51,407 bases of DNA, taken from Nitrosopumilus sp. LS_AOA. GTDB lineage: Archaea; Thermoproteota; Nitrososphaeria; Nitrososphaerales; Nitrosopumilaceae. The notes beneath the pieces were generated by a model, which searched no databases, was not told the origin of the DNA, and saw nothing but the letters and a program-made list of their open reading frames with translations. Location: positions 1-51,407 of the forward strand of contig LFLC01000015.1 of NCBI GenBank assembly GCA_001543015.1, in the 5' to 3' direction. A program made the position numbers and the translations under genes. Numbering within the stretch: position 1 is the stretch's first letter; the number at the start of each line of letters is the position of its first letter. Of this stretch, positions 1 to 9,065 are shown one piece after another.

Positions 1-113
1 CAGATATATGATGTAATCTCATATAATTTAAAGATAAAATCTTTGTATTTCATTAGAAAATTACATTTGACAACTAACTGCGGATCTGGAAAAGTTGTAA
101 GTTCTCCAGTCAT
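1..113 (-). pseudogene. Detached 3' remnant of the TrmB/receiver gene
   Basis: If the insertion at 122-463 and one copy of its 10-bp flanking duplication are removed, the reading frame of the regulator gene to the right continues without a stop from position 113 down to the window start. It reads about 37 further codons beginning MTGELTTFPDPQLVVKC. The real end of the gene lies beyond the window. This is direct evidence that the insertion split a once longer gene. The function of this C-terminal segment is not recognised. Confidence 0.75.
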
Positions 114-473
114 TACAGAGGGATACCGACAATTCGATACGCGACGATTTGATACGGACAATTCGATACATGCACAATGATTGCCTATTCTCAATAATTT
201 TGAAGGTACGTTATTAGTCCAAATTAATGAAGTATACAACGAAATGCTGTTTAAATAACTACCTAAATAATGATGAGCATTACATAATCCTAATCTAATC
301 CAATATCCAATCGTAATGATAATTCCACATGTGAATTGGGAATGAAGATTCCTGAAATGTTCCACCTGGGAGAAAAGTTTGAATTGAATTGTCGATTATG
401 AATTGTCAATACTTCGATTTGTCCATGTATCGAATTGTCGCGTATCGAATTGTCGGTATCCCGATTACAGAGG
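112..473. mobile_element. MITE-like insertion with inverted-repeat ends and 10-bp target duplication
   Basis: A perfect 26-bp inverted repeat lies at 120-145 and 437-462. The 10-mer attacagagg flanks the element directly at 112-121 and 464-473, which is the mark of a target-site duplication. The interior is about 342 bp and has no plausible transposase, so the element is non-autonomous. Each end carries iterations of the 13-mer gacaattcgatac: 128-140, 143-155 (two mismatches) and 157-169 on the left, with reverse copies at 442-454 and 427-439 on the right. These could be transposase-binding sites; that part is inference. The element interrupts a regulator gene in frame. Confidence 0.8.
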
Positions 474-1782
474 CATAGACAGACCCAACTTGATTTTTTT
501 CCCAGATTAAAATGGATAAGTCTATAGAATAATTAAGCATGTAATAGAAAACACGCCTAATTAGATTCAAGTGTTTTAGAATTTGTTTGATATCATATGG
601 TTTGTAGATAATATCCGTAGGATGTACAGAATCAAGTTTTTTCTTTGTTTCTAAAGAAAAGTCTGCAGTTACAATAATTACACTGGCGTCTGGATCAATT
701 TTACGAATTTGTTCTAGAACCTGAAATCCATCAAATTCAGGCATCATAATATCTAAAAATACCACATCAGGTCTAATTTGCTTAAACATTTTTAGTGCAT
801 TTTTTGCTTCTGTGCATTTCTCAACTGTAGAAATTCCTTTAATTTCCAAATAATCTGAAAAAATATCCACTGCATCTTGATCATCATCTATTAAAAGTAC
901 AGTAGATTGCTTTTGTGATTTCTTTGTCTTTTTATTATTTTTATTATTAACTAGAATTTCTTTACTTGATTCCCATAAAAATCCACAAAAACTATTCATG
1001 TTATTTACAATATCTTCAGAATTTGTGATCATCGCAGACTCTTTATCCAAATTTTTATTTGAATATGGTGAAGTATTATTTGACATTAATACTTGTAATT
1101 TGTTACAAAGCAATCGCCCAGAAGATGGAAGTGTTACAATTTTAAAAGAAGTGAATCCTAGTCGTTTCACATATTCTTGTTTCGTTAAAAGTTCTGAATC
1201 AGACATTAATTTAATTGAGATATTTCGTTTTAGAGCATTTTTAATAGTTTCTGGAATTTCGGTATAATACATTCGTATAATATCAGATGATGATACAGCG
1301 ATGTATACTTCATCAGTAGTTTCTTCAATTAGTTTTATCATTTGATCATAAATGTTATGTCTATTTGAGATGATAGTTAATTTTGGAAGTTCAATTTGGG
1401 ATTCATTTAGTTTTAGATGTGATAATATTTTTAAGAATTTTGAAATATTTTTTTCTAAATCAACTACTTTTTGTTTTTGTTTTAAAATAATTTTTTTTAA
1501 TGTAGATTCAGGATCATTTGCTGAAAAGATAATTGGTGAGGATAGTGTAGATGTAACAAATCCCAAATTTTTTAATGTCTCTAAAATTTTATATGTTCTA
1601 ACTCTATCAATTTTTGTAAAATTACAAATTTTGCTAGCTTTTACTGAACCCAATCTTACTAATCCAACATATGTTTGAGCCTCATCTTCCTCTAAACCAA
1701 AATCTTTGAGAATAGATATTTCATCTAAATCTTCATCTTGAAAATCAAGTTTTTCGTCCAGCTTTATTTCCTGTACCTGCAT
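406..1782 (-). CDS. TrmB-like HTH regulator fused to a receiver domain, C-terminus replaced by an insertion
   Basis: A 458-residue soluble protein. Residues about 22-90 form a TrmB-type winged helix-turn-helix that would bind DNA, followed by a coiled segment to about 125. Residues 133-275 resemble the TrmB C-terminal domain. A CheY-like receiver spans about 293-410, with acidic residues D299-D301, phospho-acceptor D344, T372 and K394, so a two-component input is expected. TrmB-receiver fusion is not the usual bacterial layout. Residues after V439 (ending RYMDKSKY) are encoded by the inserted element, so the native C-terminus is lost. Start ATG follows a short leader. Whether the shortened protein works is unknown. 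Confidence 0.85.
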   Translation of the reverse strand: MQVQEIKLDEKLDFQDEDLDEISILKDFGLEEDEAQTYVGLVRLGSVKASKICNFTKIDRVRTYKILETLKNLGFVTSTLSSPIIFSANDPESTLKKIILKQKQKVVDLEKNISKFLKILSHLKLNESQIELPKLTIISNRHNIYDQMIKLIEETTDEVYIAVSSSDIIRMYYTEIPETIKNALKRNISIKLMSDSELLTKQEYVKRLGFTSFKIVTLPSSGRLLCNKLQVLMSNNTSPYSNKNLDKESAMITNSEDIVNNMNSFCGFLWESSKEILVNNKNNKKTKKSQKQSTVLLIDDDQDAVDIFSDYLEIKGISTVEKCTEAKNALKMFKQIRPDVVFLDIMMPEFDGFQVLEQIRKIDPDASVIIVTADFSLETKKKLDSVHPTDIIYKPYDIKQILKHLNLIRRVFYYMLNYSIDLSILIWEKNQVGSVYASVIGIPTIRYATIRYMDKSKY

Positions 1783-2060
1783 AGAGTTTTAGGGGGATTT
1801 TGCTATATCATTAGATGTGTTTACGATATTTACAAACAATTTTTCTATAAATATCTCAAAATTAATTATTTCTTGAATTATTTCTAAAAAGTACGATTTA
1901 CTCAGTTAGTTAATGACAAAATTGACTAGAAAATGGATTTTTACATAAAAAATAATGAAAATTTAGCAAAAACGATCAGATGAATAATTTCTAAAAATAT
2001 GAATAATTTCTTTAATTCTAATTCAAAAATTGCTGATTAAATCTCTACAAATTATCAGGT
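1783..2060. other. Intergenic region with divergent promoters
   Basis: No credible gene is seen in this AT-rich stretch between the divergent regulator and bioA genes. Several near-repeats of aatttctaaaaa occur (around 1873-2012), but none is long enough to define as a repeat. Confidence 0.4.
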
Positions 2061-2070
2061 TAATTATAAA
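2061..2070 (+). promoter_or_regulatory. TATA-like box of bioA
   Basis: The box taattataaa sits 24-33 nt upstream of the TTG start at 2094, the distance expected for a leaderless archaeal transcript. It supports the TTG start. Confidence 0.5.
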
Positions 2071-2093
2071 GATCTGAAATCATAGAAAAACAG

Positions 2094-3410
2094 TTGAAAA
2101 GTTCTGTATGGCATCCAAATACTCAGATGAGTGAATGGAGTTCTTTTGATAAAATCATCAAAGGTAAGGGAATGTGGTTAATTGATTCCAAGGGAAATAA
2201 AATGCTTGATGGTGTTGCATCAATGTGGTGCAATGTTTGGGGGCATTCAAATTTAGAATTAGTTAGAGCCATCACGAATCAAAGTAAAAAACTACAACAT
2301 TCATCGATGTTTAATCTAACAAATGGGCCAGCAGAAAAGCTTGCAAATACTCTTGTAAAAATATCACCTCAAATGTACAAAGTATTCTTTTCAGATAATG
2401 GATCATCTGCAATGGAGATTGCAATCAAAATATCACTACAGTATTGGCAAAATATTGGTGAGAAAAAGAAAACAGAGATTGCAACACTAGAAAATGGGTA
2501 TCATGGAGACACATTTGGTGCAATGTCAGTAGGATATGTACCTGAATTCTTTGGTAAATTTAAAAAACAATTATTTTCAACAATACGATTTCCAGTTCCA
2601 AACAGGTATAGAATTCCAAAAGGGATGAATTTTTCTGATTATCAAAATGATTGCATTGATAAAATTGAAAAAAGGTTTTCTAAAAATAACAACATTGCAG
2701 TATTTGTGATGGAGAGTGGGGCTCAAGTTGCAGGAGGAGTGATAATTTATCCAAAAGGATTTCAAAATAAAATAAATCGATTATGTAAAAAATACGATAT
2801 ACTATTTGTTTTAGATGAAATTGCTACAGGATTTGGTCGTTTAGGATCAATGGTACAATACACAGAACAAAAAAGTGTTCCAGATATTGTAGCATATGGA
2901 AAAATGCTGACAGGAGGGTACCTTACAATGGCTGCAACATTGACAAACAAGAAAATTTACAATTCATTTTTAGGTGAATTCAGGGATTGGAGACATCTTT
3001 TTCATGGTCACACATACACAGGAAACCCCCTAGCTGCTGCAGTTGCAAATGAAAATCTCAAAATGTATCAAAAGAAGAATTTGATAAAAAAGATTCAAAA
3101 AACATCTAAAATTTTTGAGGAATTTCATCAAGAAATCTCTGAATTAGATATTGTAGGTGACATTAGACACAAAGGAATGCTTATGGGAATAGAACTAGTG
3201 AAAAATAAAATAAAGAAATCTCCAATTCATCCAAAAAAATCAATTAATAAAATATTTTTTGAAGAAGGAAAAAAGCAAGGAATCTATCTAAGAACATTAG
3301 GAAATATTGTAATGCTTGTTCCACCACTAGCAATATCAGAAAAGGAACTTAGATTACTGCTAAAGAGAACAATTAGTACAATCAAGGCTGCAAAATCACA
3401 ATTAGTTTGA
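2094..3410 (+). CDS. bioA: Adenosylmethionine-8-amino-7-oxononanoate aminotransferase (DAPA synthase)
   Basis: A cytosolic PLP enzyme of fold type I that converts KAPA to DAPA with S-adenosylmethionine as amino donor in biotin synthesis. The 438-residue length fits the family. Seen in the sequence: the SxWHP and MWCNVWGH substrate region near the N-terminus, the GYHGDTFGAMSVG loop at about 135-147, D241 in VLDEIATGFGR and the PLP lysine K270 in AYGKMLTGG. The start is TTG at 2094; a TATA-like box at the right distance supports it. Neighbours bioB and bioF confirm the pathway. bioD, needed for the next step, is not in the window. Confidence 0.93.
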   Translation: MKSSVWHPNTQMSEWSSFDKIIKGKGMWLIDSKGNKMLDGVASMWCNVWGHSNLELVRAITNQSKKLQHSSMFNLTNGPAEKLANTLVKISPQMYKVFFSDNGSSAMEIAIKISLQYWQNIGEKKKTEIATLENGYHGDTFGAMSVGYVPEFFGKFKKQLFSTIRFPVPNRYRIPKGMNFSDYQNDCIDKIEKRFSKNNNIAVFVMESGAQVAGGVIIYPKGFQNKINRLCKKYDILFVLDEIATGFGRLGSMVQYTEQKSVPDIVAYGKMLTGGYLTMAATLTNKKIYNSFLGEFRDWRHLFHGHTYTGNPLAAAVANENLKMYQKKNLIKKIQKTSKIFEEFHQEISELDIVGDIRHKGMLMGIELVKNKIKKSPIHPKKSINKIFFEEGKKQGIYLRTLGNIVMLVPPLAISEKELRLLLKRTISTIKAAKSQLV

Positions 3411-3456
3411 TTATAATCTCCACACCATTCTAAGTTTGAAATTTTAATTTACAATG

Positions 3457-4434
3457 TTATGTTTTAAGACCAATTTTTTCAATCATTTCAAAGTCTTGTT
3501 TAGCATCATTTCCACCCATTGTGAGGTATCCTGCAGTGATAATCCCATTTGCACCACTTTGAAGTAATTCTGCTCCAGAATCACTAAGATTTGTTTCACG
3601 TCCCCCAGATATTTTGATAACTGATTCAGGTAGAAGAAATCGAATTACTGAAAATATTCTAACAATTTCTGAATTTGCTAGCTCTGTTTGTAATTCAAGT
3701 GGAGTGCCAGGTACTGGTACTAGAATGTTAATAGTTATTTCCTCAGGATATATTCTGGCTAATTCCAATGTTAATTCTAATCTTTGTTCTCTAGTTTCAC
3801 CAAGACCAATAATTCCTCCAGTGCATAATTCTAATCCTGCATTTCTTGCAATCTCTAATGTTTTTAATCGGTCTTCATATGTGTGGGTGGTACAAATTTC
3901 TGAAAACTTTGATTTTGCAGTTTCGAGATTATGATTATATCTTTTTACACCAAGTTCTTTTAATTTTGTTGCCTGCTCCATAGTTAGAAAACCTAAACTA
4001 CATTCTATACTAATTCCAACTTTATCATTGACTTTGGTAATTATTTTACATACTTTTTCAAAGTCACTAGGGGATGGTTCTCTCCAAGCTGCAACAAGAC
4101 AATAGGATTCTGCACCCTCATCTTTTGCTTTCTGAGCTTTTGTAACTACCTCATCAGGTGTTGGTAATTGATAAGAGTCGATACCTGTGTCAAAAAATGC
4201 AGATTGACCACAAAATGAACAATCCTCACTACATGCATTTTTTTTGATATTGTTTAATTGTTCTACGTCAATTTTTTCACCATTAAAATCATGGGTTATT
4301 TCATTTGCACACCTAGCTAAATCTTTAACATTTTCTTCAGGTATGTTTAATAATTTTTCAGCATCCTCAGACGAAATTCTAATTCCCGAAAATACTTTTT
4401 CTTGACACTCTTTAATGAATTGCAGAGTACTCAT
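3457..4434 (-). CDS. bioB: Biotin synthase
   Basis: A radical-SAM enzyme that inserts sulfur into dethiobiotin, the last step of biotin synthesis. The 325-residue protein has the CxxxCxxC cluster motif at C68, C72 and C75 (ACSEDCSFCGQS), which binds the [4Fe-4S] cluster that cleaves SAM. Further family features are the YNHNLET motif and the GGIIGLGE segment. It is convergent with bioA and divergent from bioF. The TATA-like tttataaaaa at 4455-4464 lies about 25 nt upstream of the ATG, indicating a leaderless message. Confidence 0.95.
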   Translation of the reverse strand: MSTLQFIKECQEKVFSGIRISSEDAEKLLNIPEENVKDLARCANEITHDFNGEKIDVEQLNNIKKNACSEDCSFCGQSAFFDTGIDSYQLPTPDEVVTKAQKAKDEGAESYCLVAAWREPSPSDFEKVCKIITKVNDKVGISIECSLGFLTMEQATKLKELGVKRYNHNLETAKSKFSEICTTHTYEDRLKTLEIARNAGLELCTGGIIGLGETREQRLELTLELARIYPEEITINILVPVPGTPLELQTELANSEIVRIFSVIRFLLPESVIKISGGRETNLSDSGAELLQSGANGIITAGYLTMGGNDAKQDFEMIEKIGLKT

Positions 4435-4572
4435 ACTGATTTTACATCAATTCCATTTATAAAAATAATGAACAGCCAAACCTTTCCTTTATCTACCATA
4501 TTTGAGATATCTAGGCATGATATTATCAAAAATATAGGGTTTTTATGCTTTAACAAATTTGTTTAGCATTGT
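4435..4572. promoter_or_regulatory. Divergent bioB/bioF promoter region
   Basis: This 138-bp gap holds TATA-like boxes for both directions: tttataaaaa (4455-4464) for bioB and tttttatgct near 4540 for bioF. A shared biotin-responsive control site could lie here, but no clear palindromic operator was identified. Confidence 0.4.
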
Positions 4573-5703
4573 TTGACTTCAAAACATAAACTCAACTTTA
4601 TTGATTTAGAATTAGAAAAATTCAAAGAAAATAATATCTATAGAAAATTAAACTACAGTACATCGAAAGGTGCACACATTACAATTAATGGTAAAAAACT
4701 TCTCAATTTATGCTCAAATGATTATTTGGGGATACCAATTACAAAAATACAAACAACACAACTACAATCAAGTTCAAGATTAGTTTCTGGAAATGATAAT
4801 TCATATAAAAAATTAGAAAAAGTTCTTGCAAAACATAAATCACAACAAAATAGTCTAGTATACCCTACAGGATATATGGTAAATTTGGGAGTAATTTCAT
4901 CAATTGCAAGTAAAGGTGATTTAATAATTAGTGATGAATTAAACCATGCAAGTATTATTGAATCATGTAAACTAACTGATGCCAAAATCCTAGTGTACAA
5001 ACATAATGACATGGATGATTTGCAAGCAAAACTAAAACAAAGTGGGAAAAGAAAGTTTGTAATAACTGAAGGAATATTTAGTATGGATGGTGATATGTCA
5101 AATCTAAAACAAATTACAGAATTGGCTGAAAAGAAAAATGCAATTACAGTTGTTGATGATGCACATGGTGATTTTGTAATTGGAAAGGATGGAAAAGGTA
5201 CTCCAAATTATTTGAATGTAGCAAAAAAAATTGATGTCTACATTAGTAGTCTTAGTAAAGGACTAGGATCATTTGGAGGATATGTTGCATCTCAAAACAA
5301 TGTAATTGATTTGTGTATTAACAAATCAAAATCATTTATTTATACATCAGCGCTGCCTTCATTTTTAATTGAACATACACTAAAAAGATTTGAAACAAAT
5401 AGAGAAAAACAAAAGAAAAAACTAGAAAAAAACATTAAGCATATTTCTGATGGGTTAAAAGAAATTGGATTTGATATTAATTCCTCAACTCACATTATTC
5501 CAATAATTATTGGAGATGAAAAATCAGCTATGGACTTTGGAGAATTCCTAATGAAAAATGGAGTATTTGCACAACCAATCAGATATCCCACAGTTCCAAA
5601 AAATCAAGCAAGATTGAGAATATCAGTCACAGCATGGCTATCAAAATCAGACATTTCAGATGCATTATTGATTTTTGAGAAAGCATATAGAAAATTTAAC
5701 TAA
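4573..5703 (+). CDS. bioF: 8-amino-7-oxononanoate synthase (KAPA synthase)
   Basis: A PLP enzyme of the alpha-oxoamine synthase family that condenses pimeloyl thioester and alanine to KAPA, the first dedicated step of biotin ring synthesis. The protein has 376 residues. Visible family features are CSNDYLG at 47-53, the DELNHASIIE motif at 121-130, DDAHG at 195-199 with the cofactor-binding aspartate and histidine, and the PLP lysine K229 in SLSKGLGSFGG. The start is TTG about 25 nt after a TATA-like box. Closely related 2-amino-3-ketobutyrate CoA ligases share the fold, but the bio neighbours decide for BioF. Confidence 0.92.
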   Translation: MTSKHKLNFIDLELEKFKENNIYRKLNYSTSKGAHITINGKKLLNLCSNDYLGIPITKIQTTQLQSSSRLVSGNDNSYKKLEKVLAKHKSQQNSLVYPTGYMVNLGVISSIASKGDLIISDELNHASIIESCKLTDAKILVYKHNDMDDLQAKLKQSGKRKFVITEGIFSMDGDMSNLKQITELAEKKNAITVVDDAHGDFVIGKDGKGTPNYLNVAKKIDVYISSLSKGLGSFGGYVASQNNVIDLCINKSKSFIYTSALPSFLIEHTLKRFETNREKQKKKLEKNIKHISDGLKEIGFDINSSTHIIPIIIGDEKSAMDFGEFLMKNGVFAQPIRYPTVPKNQARLRISVTAWLSKSDISDALLIFEKAYRKFN

Positions 5704-5808
5704 TTATCTCATTGAATCAAAGCCACCTAATGCAGGAGAGCCAATTATTATAGCGAGTGTAATTACTATTCCTAAAACAAGACCCACAATAACAAAACGT
5801 TTGTTCAT
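5704..5808 (-). CDS. Small single-span membrane protein (34 aa)
   Basis: A short ATG-initiated frame on the minus strand starts MNKRFVIVGLVLGIVITLAI and ends immediately beside the bioF stop. The basic N-terminus followed by about 20 hydrophobic residues predicts one membrane helix with the N-terminus inside. Function unknown. Its placement exactly between two convergently facing neighbours and its clean amphiphilic composition favour a real gene. Confidence 0.5.
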   Translation of the reverse strand: MNKRFVIVGLVLGIVITLAIIIGSPALGGFDSMR

Positions 5809-5841
5809 GAAAAAATACACATAGTCCCAGTTAAAAACGGA

Positions 5842-6639
5842 TTGGCTGCAAATAAGGGACGAATTTGGAAGAATGCTTTAAAACAAAAATTAGAACATCA
5901 TGGCATGGTAGAAATTACTTTAGCTGTAGCAGTATTAGCAGGATTAGGATCATTTGTTGCTCCATGTATTTTACCTATGATTCCAGCATTTCTTGCATAT
6001 ATTTCTGGAACAACACTTTCAGAATTAAATCAAAATAATGGATCTAAAACCATTGTAATTAATAGAATGAATGTAATTTTTAATACAATTTTCTTTGTGT
6101 TAGGATTTACTACTGTATTTTCAATTTATAGTGTAATAATTAATAGTGTTTTCTCAAATGTAAGTGCAGAAATTAATTCAACATTTAACATGATAGGTGG
6201 AATAATAATAATTTCATTTGGAATATTTATGATTTTATCAATGAAGATAAGAAAGCTAAACATTGAAAAGAAAATAGTTCCAAAAGGAATCAAAGTTAGT
6301 TATCCATTTTCATTTATTTTTGGACTTGCATTTGCTGCCGCATGGACACCATGTGTTGGTCCAATTCTTGGAACAATACTAACTTTAGCTGCTGCAACTC
6401 CAGCACATGCATTAAACATAATGTTGATGTACTCATTAGGGTTAGGAATTCCGTTTATTCTAATGGGAGTATTTCTTTCAAGAGGAACAAAACTTATTAA
6501 AAAAATGAGTAAACATCTCAAATATTATAATTTAATCTTGGGTGGATTTATCATTATTTTAGGAGTTTTGGTATTTACAAATCAATTAGCATATATTGCA
6601 AATTTTCCACTTCTAAACGAACTAATACTATTGGGATGA
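5842..6639 (+). CDS. CcdA/DsbD-type cytochrome c biogenesis transmembrane protein
   Basis: An integral membrane protein with about six helices that passes electrons from cytoplasmic thioredoxin to an outside-facing thiol protein. The hallmark cysteines are present: C42 in VAPCILPMIP and C171 in AAAWTPCVGPILGTI. The annotated TTG start gives 265 residues, but an internal ATG at 5905 (MVEITLAVAVLAG) gives a more typical N-terminus and is probably the true start. The gene ends 4 nt before the thioredoxin-like gene, so the two are co-transcribed. The closest architecture is DipZ, in which both parts are fused. Confidence 0.85.
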   Translation: MAANKGRIWKNALKQKLEHHGMVEITLAVAVLAGLGSFVAPCILPMIPAFLAYISGTTLSELNQNNGSKTIVINRMNVIFNTIFFVLGFTTVFSIYSVIINSVFSNVSAEINSTFNMIGGIIIISFGIFMILSMKIRKLNIEKKIVPKGIKVSYPFSFIFGLAFAAAWTPCVGPILGTILTLAAATPAHALNIMLMYSLGLGIPFILMGVFLSRGTKLIKKMSKHLKYYNLILGGFIIILGVLVFTNQLAYIANFPLLNELILLG

Positions 6640-6643
6640 TTAA

Positions 6644-7750
6644 ATGAATTCAGAAATTAAAACAGCAATAATTTTGGTAAGTGTGATTGCAGTAGGCATA
6701 GGCGTAATGAGTGTGGTTCTATCATCGTTTGATGAAAAAACATCAATATCCAATGTATTAACAAATGAGAATTCAATTAGTGAAATTGACAAATCAGGAT
6801 TCAAAAAGGCTCCAGACTTGGTTGGAATTGCACATTATCTAAACACAACTCCAGGAAATTTAGAAGAGCAAATGAAAAACAAAGTGATACTGTATGATAT
6901 TTGGACATATAGTTGCATTAATTGTGTGAGAACACTTCCATACATTACAGCTTGGAATGATAAATATTCAGATCAAGGTTTGTTAATTGTAGGAATACAT
7001 TCACCAGAATTTGAATTTGAAAAAAATCCAGACAATGTGCAGATGGCAATTGACAAACATGGAATTAGTTATCCAGTTCTTCTTGATAATGATATGGAAA
7101 CATGGAAGGCATTTGATAATAGATATTGGCCAAGAAAATACATTGCAGATCATGAAGGATTCATTAGATATGATCATATTGGAGAAGGAGGATATCAAAA
7201 AACTGAAAAAATTATTCAGCAATTATTAAAAGAAAGATCTGCAGATCTTGGAATTCAATTTGCATCTGCATCATCATTAGTAGATATTGAAGAATTTAAA
7301 CATACAAGTTTTAGAACACCAGAATTGTACTTTGGTTATAAATTTGCACAAAACAGGAATCAATTAGGAAGTGATGAAGGATTCCAACCAGGAAAAATAG
7401 TTACATATTTAGATCAAAACAATATTGAATTACATAAATTCTATCTTTCAGGAGAATGGAAAAATCATAAAGACAGTATGGAGCTAATATCAGAAACTGG
7501 AACTATAAAATTATTGTACAATGCTAAAGAGGTAAACATTGTAACTGACAAAATGGCAGAATTGGAAATATTCCTAGATGGTGAATTAGTTCCTGCAAAG
7601 TATTTAGGAAAAGATTCTACAGAAAATGGCATCATAGTATCAGAAGCTGGACTATACAACATCATAAACAATGAGAATAGTGCAACACATGAAATGGAAA
7701 TTAAAATTAGTGGTAAAGGCTTCCAAATGTTCACATTTACGTTTGGATAA
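6644..7750 (+). CDS. Membrane-anchored TlpA/DipZ-like thiol-disulfide protein
   Basis: The 368-residue protein has an N-terminal signal anchor (about 7-27), a thioredoxin-fold redoxin domain (about 55-200) with the redox pair C91 and C94 in WTYSCINCVRTLPY, and a C-terminal beta-rich domain of about 150 residues ending FQMFTFTFG. The same order is found in the soluble half of actinobacterial DipZ. It would act outside the membrane and accept electrons from the CcdA-like protein encoded just upstream. Likely jobs are keeping haem-binding or copper-binding cysteines reduced; the exact client is unknown. Confidence 0.85.
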   Translation: MNSEIKTAIILVSVIAVGIGVMSVVLSSFDEKTSISNVLTNENSISEIDKSGFKKAPDLVGIAHYLNTTPGNLEEQMKNKVILYDIWTYSCINCVRTLPYITAWNDKYSDQGLLIVGIHSPEFEFEKNPDNVQMAIDKHGISYPVLLDNDMETWKAFDNRYWPRKYIADHEGFIRYDHIGEGGYQKTEKIIQQLLKERSADLGIQFASASSLVDIEEFKHTSFRTPELYFGYKFAQNRNQLGSDEGFQPGKIVTYLDQNNIELHKFYLSGEWKNHKDSMELISETGTIKLLYNAKEVNIVTDKMAELEIFLDGELVPAKYLGKDSTENGIIVSEAGLYNIINNENSATHEMEIKISGKGFQMFTFTFG

Positions 7751-7828
7751 TGTAACTTAGCATAGGTGTCACTCCAGTTACACCATCCATAGTGACAAAT
7801 TCCTTTAAAACAAAAATTTCAACATAGA

Positions 7829-8494
7829 TTGAGAAAAATAGGTATGATAAGCAATTCTTGGAACAAAACTGAGGGAGAATCATTATCACAAAAAGTGATT
7901 AACAAAGTAAAACCTGATGAACCACTAAAAAACAAGATTGATTTTGCACAAAGGAAATTACAGTCTCAGATTTTTAAATTAGAAGGTATTAATGATAAAT
8001 TAGCAAAAAAACATGATTTCATATTTGAAAAAATTGTAAATGCTCAACGAAATAATAGAAGTAGTTATGCTCAAGCATATGCTGGTGAATTAGCACAAGT
8101 TAGAAAAATGAAAAACATGGTAAGTGGGGCAAAACTTTCCATGGAACAAGTTAAACTCAGATTAGATACAGTATCAGAATTAGGAGATATTGTAGTAACA
8201 CTTAGTCCATGTATGTCAATTATCAAGGGATTAGCACCATCACTTAATGGAATAATGCCAGAGGCAAACGCATCAATGCAAGATTTGTCACAAATCCTAG
8301 GAGATGTTATGTCTGGTTCATCAATGAGTATGGGTGAAAGTATGAGTGTCGGTACTGAAACAAATGCTGACACATTAGCAATTTTGGAAGAGGCACACAG
8401 TGTAATTGCTGGTCAAACAAAACAATCAATTCCAGACATTCCAGATAATCTTAAAGAAGAAATTGTAGGTAAAAGATCAGACATCTTAATCTAA
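7829..8494 (+). CDS. ESCRT-III/Snf7-like protein, CdvB paralogue
   Basis: A 221-residue, mostly helical protein. Residues about 33-125 form the basic coiled-coil of the Snf7 core (DFAQRKLQSQIFKLEG through VKLRLDTVSELGDI), followed by an acidic, Met/Ser-rich linker and a second helical part (183-212). CdvB proteins polymerise at the division site in thaumarchaea and Sulfolobales. There is no winged helix at the C-terminus, so this resembles the shorter paralogues rather than full CdvB. The TTG start at 7829 is about 22 nt after the TATA-like cctttaaaac; an ATG at 7844 is an alternative. cdvA and cdvC are not adjacent. Confidence 0.85.
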   Translation: MRKIGMISNSWNKTEGESLSQKVINKVKPDEPLKNKIDFAQRKLQSQIFKLEGINDKLAKKHDFIFEKIVNAQRNNRSSYAQAYAGELAQVRKMKNMVSGAKLSMEQVKLRLDTVSELGDIVVTLSPCMSIIKGLAPSLNGIMPEANASMQDLSQILGDVMSGSSMSMGESMSVGTETNADTLAILEEAHSVIAGQTKQSIPDIPDNLKEEIVGKRSDILI

Positions 8495-8511
8495 AATAAA
8501 GAATAATTATT

Positions 8512-8853
8512 TTACTTTGATTTCTTTTTGCTTTTTTGAATTAAAATTTTTTTTATTCTAGAAATTGTAGGATAGCTGTAACCACGTCTTCTATAATTCG
8601 CAATCATCATTTTCCAATTCTTTAATCTCCATTGAGCTTGTTCAAGTGTAACAGAGTGTACCTCTTTTTTGATGATGCTTTTTCTTCCCACTTTAAGTGT
8701 GCCAGCATCTTTTGCAGACCACCTATTTTTTGCAAATTTTAAACCAGTTAAAATTTCAGAAATGGGCATGTCTTTAAAATATTCTTTGAGTTTTTTTAGA
8801 TCTACATCAGTTGGTTTTTTGGAAATTGGCAACTCAACAAAATGTTTCACCAT
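8512..8853 (-). CDS. Conserved hypothetical basic protein
   Basis: A 113-residue protein, strongly basic in its C-terminal half (NYRRRGYSY...SRIKKILIQKSKKKSK). Predicted alpha-helical with no membrane segment and no cysteines. The high charge suggests nucleic-acid binding, but no family is recognised. It is convergent with the CdvB paralogue. Confidence 0.65.
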   Translation of the reverse strand: MVKHFVELPISKKPTDVDLKKLKEYFKDMPISEILTGLKFAKNRWSAKDAGTLKVGRKSIIKKEVHSVTLEQAQWRLKNWKMMIANYRRRGYSYPTISRIKKILIQKSKKKSK

Positions 8854-8975
8854 AAAAATACACAGAATCTAATGCCTTAAGAGAATCATGCTAAACCAGA
8901 ATTAACTAAAATAGAAAAAAACTGATGAATTTATGATTCCAAACCCTTAATTGAATATGATTACGTACAGGTAGT

Positions 8976-9065
8976 ATGGGATTAATGGATACGCTAGCAA
9001 AATTTTGCATTATGAAAAAAGTCCGAGAAAGAGCAAAAGATTCTGATAATGATTCTGAAAAATAA
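8976..9065 (+). CDS. Possible 29-aa microprotein
   Basis: An ATG frame starting MGLMDTLAKFCIMKK and ending in an acidic tail. It has plausible amphipathic composition, but is too short to be sure, and no ribosome-binding site is clear. Function unknown. Confidence 0.3.
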   Translation: MGLMDTLAKFCIMKKVRERAKDSDNDSEK

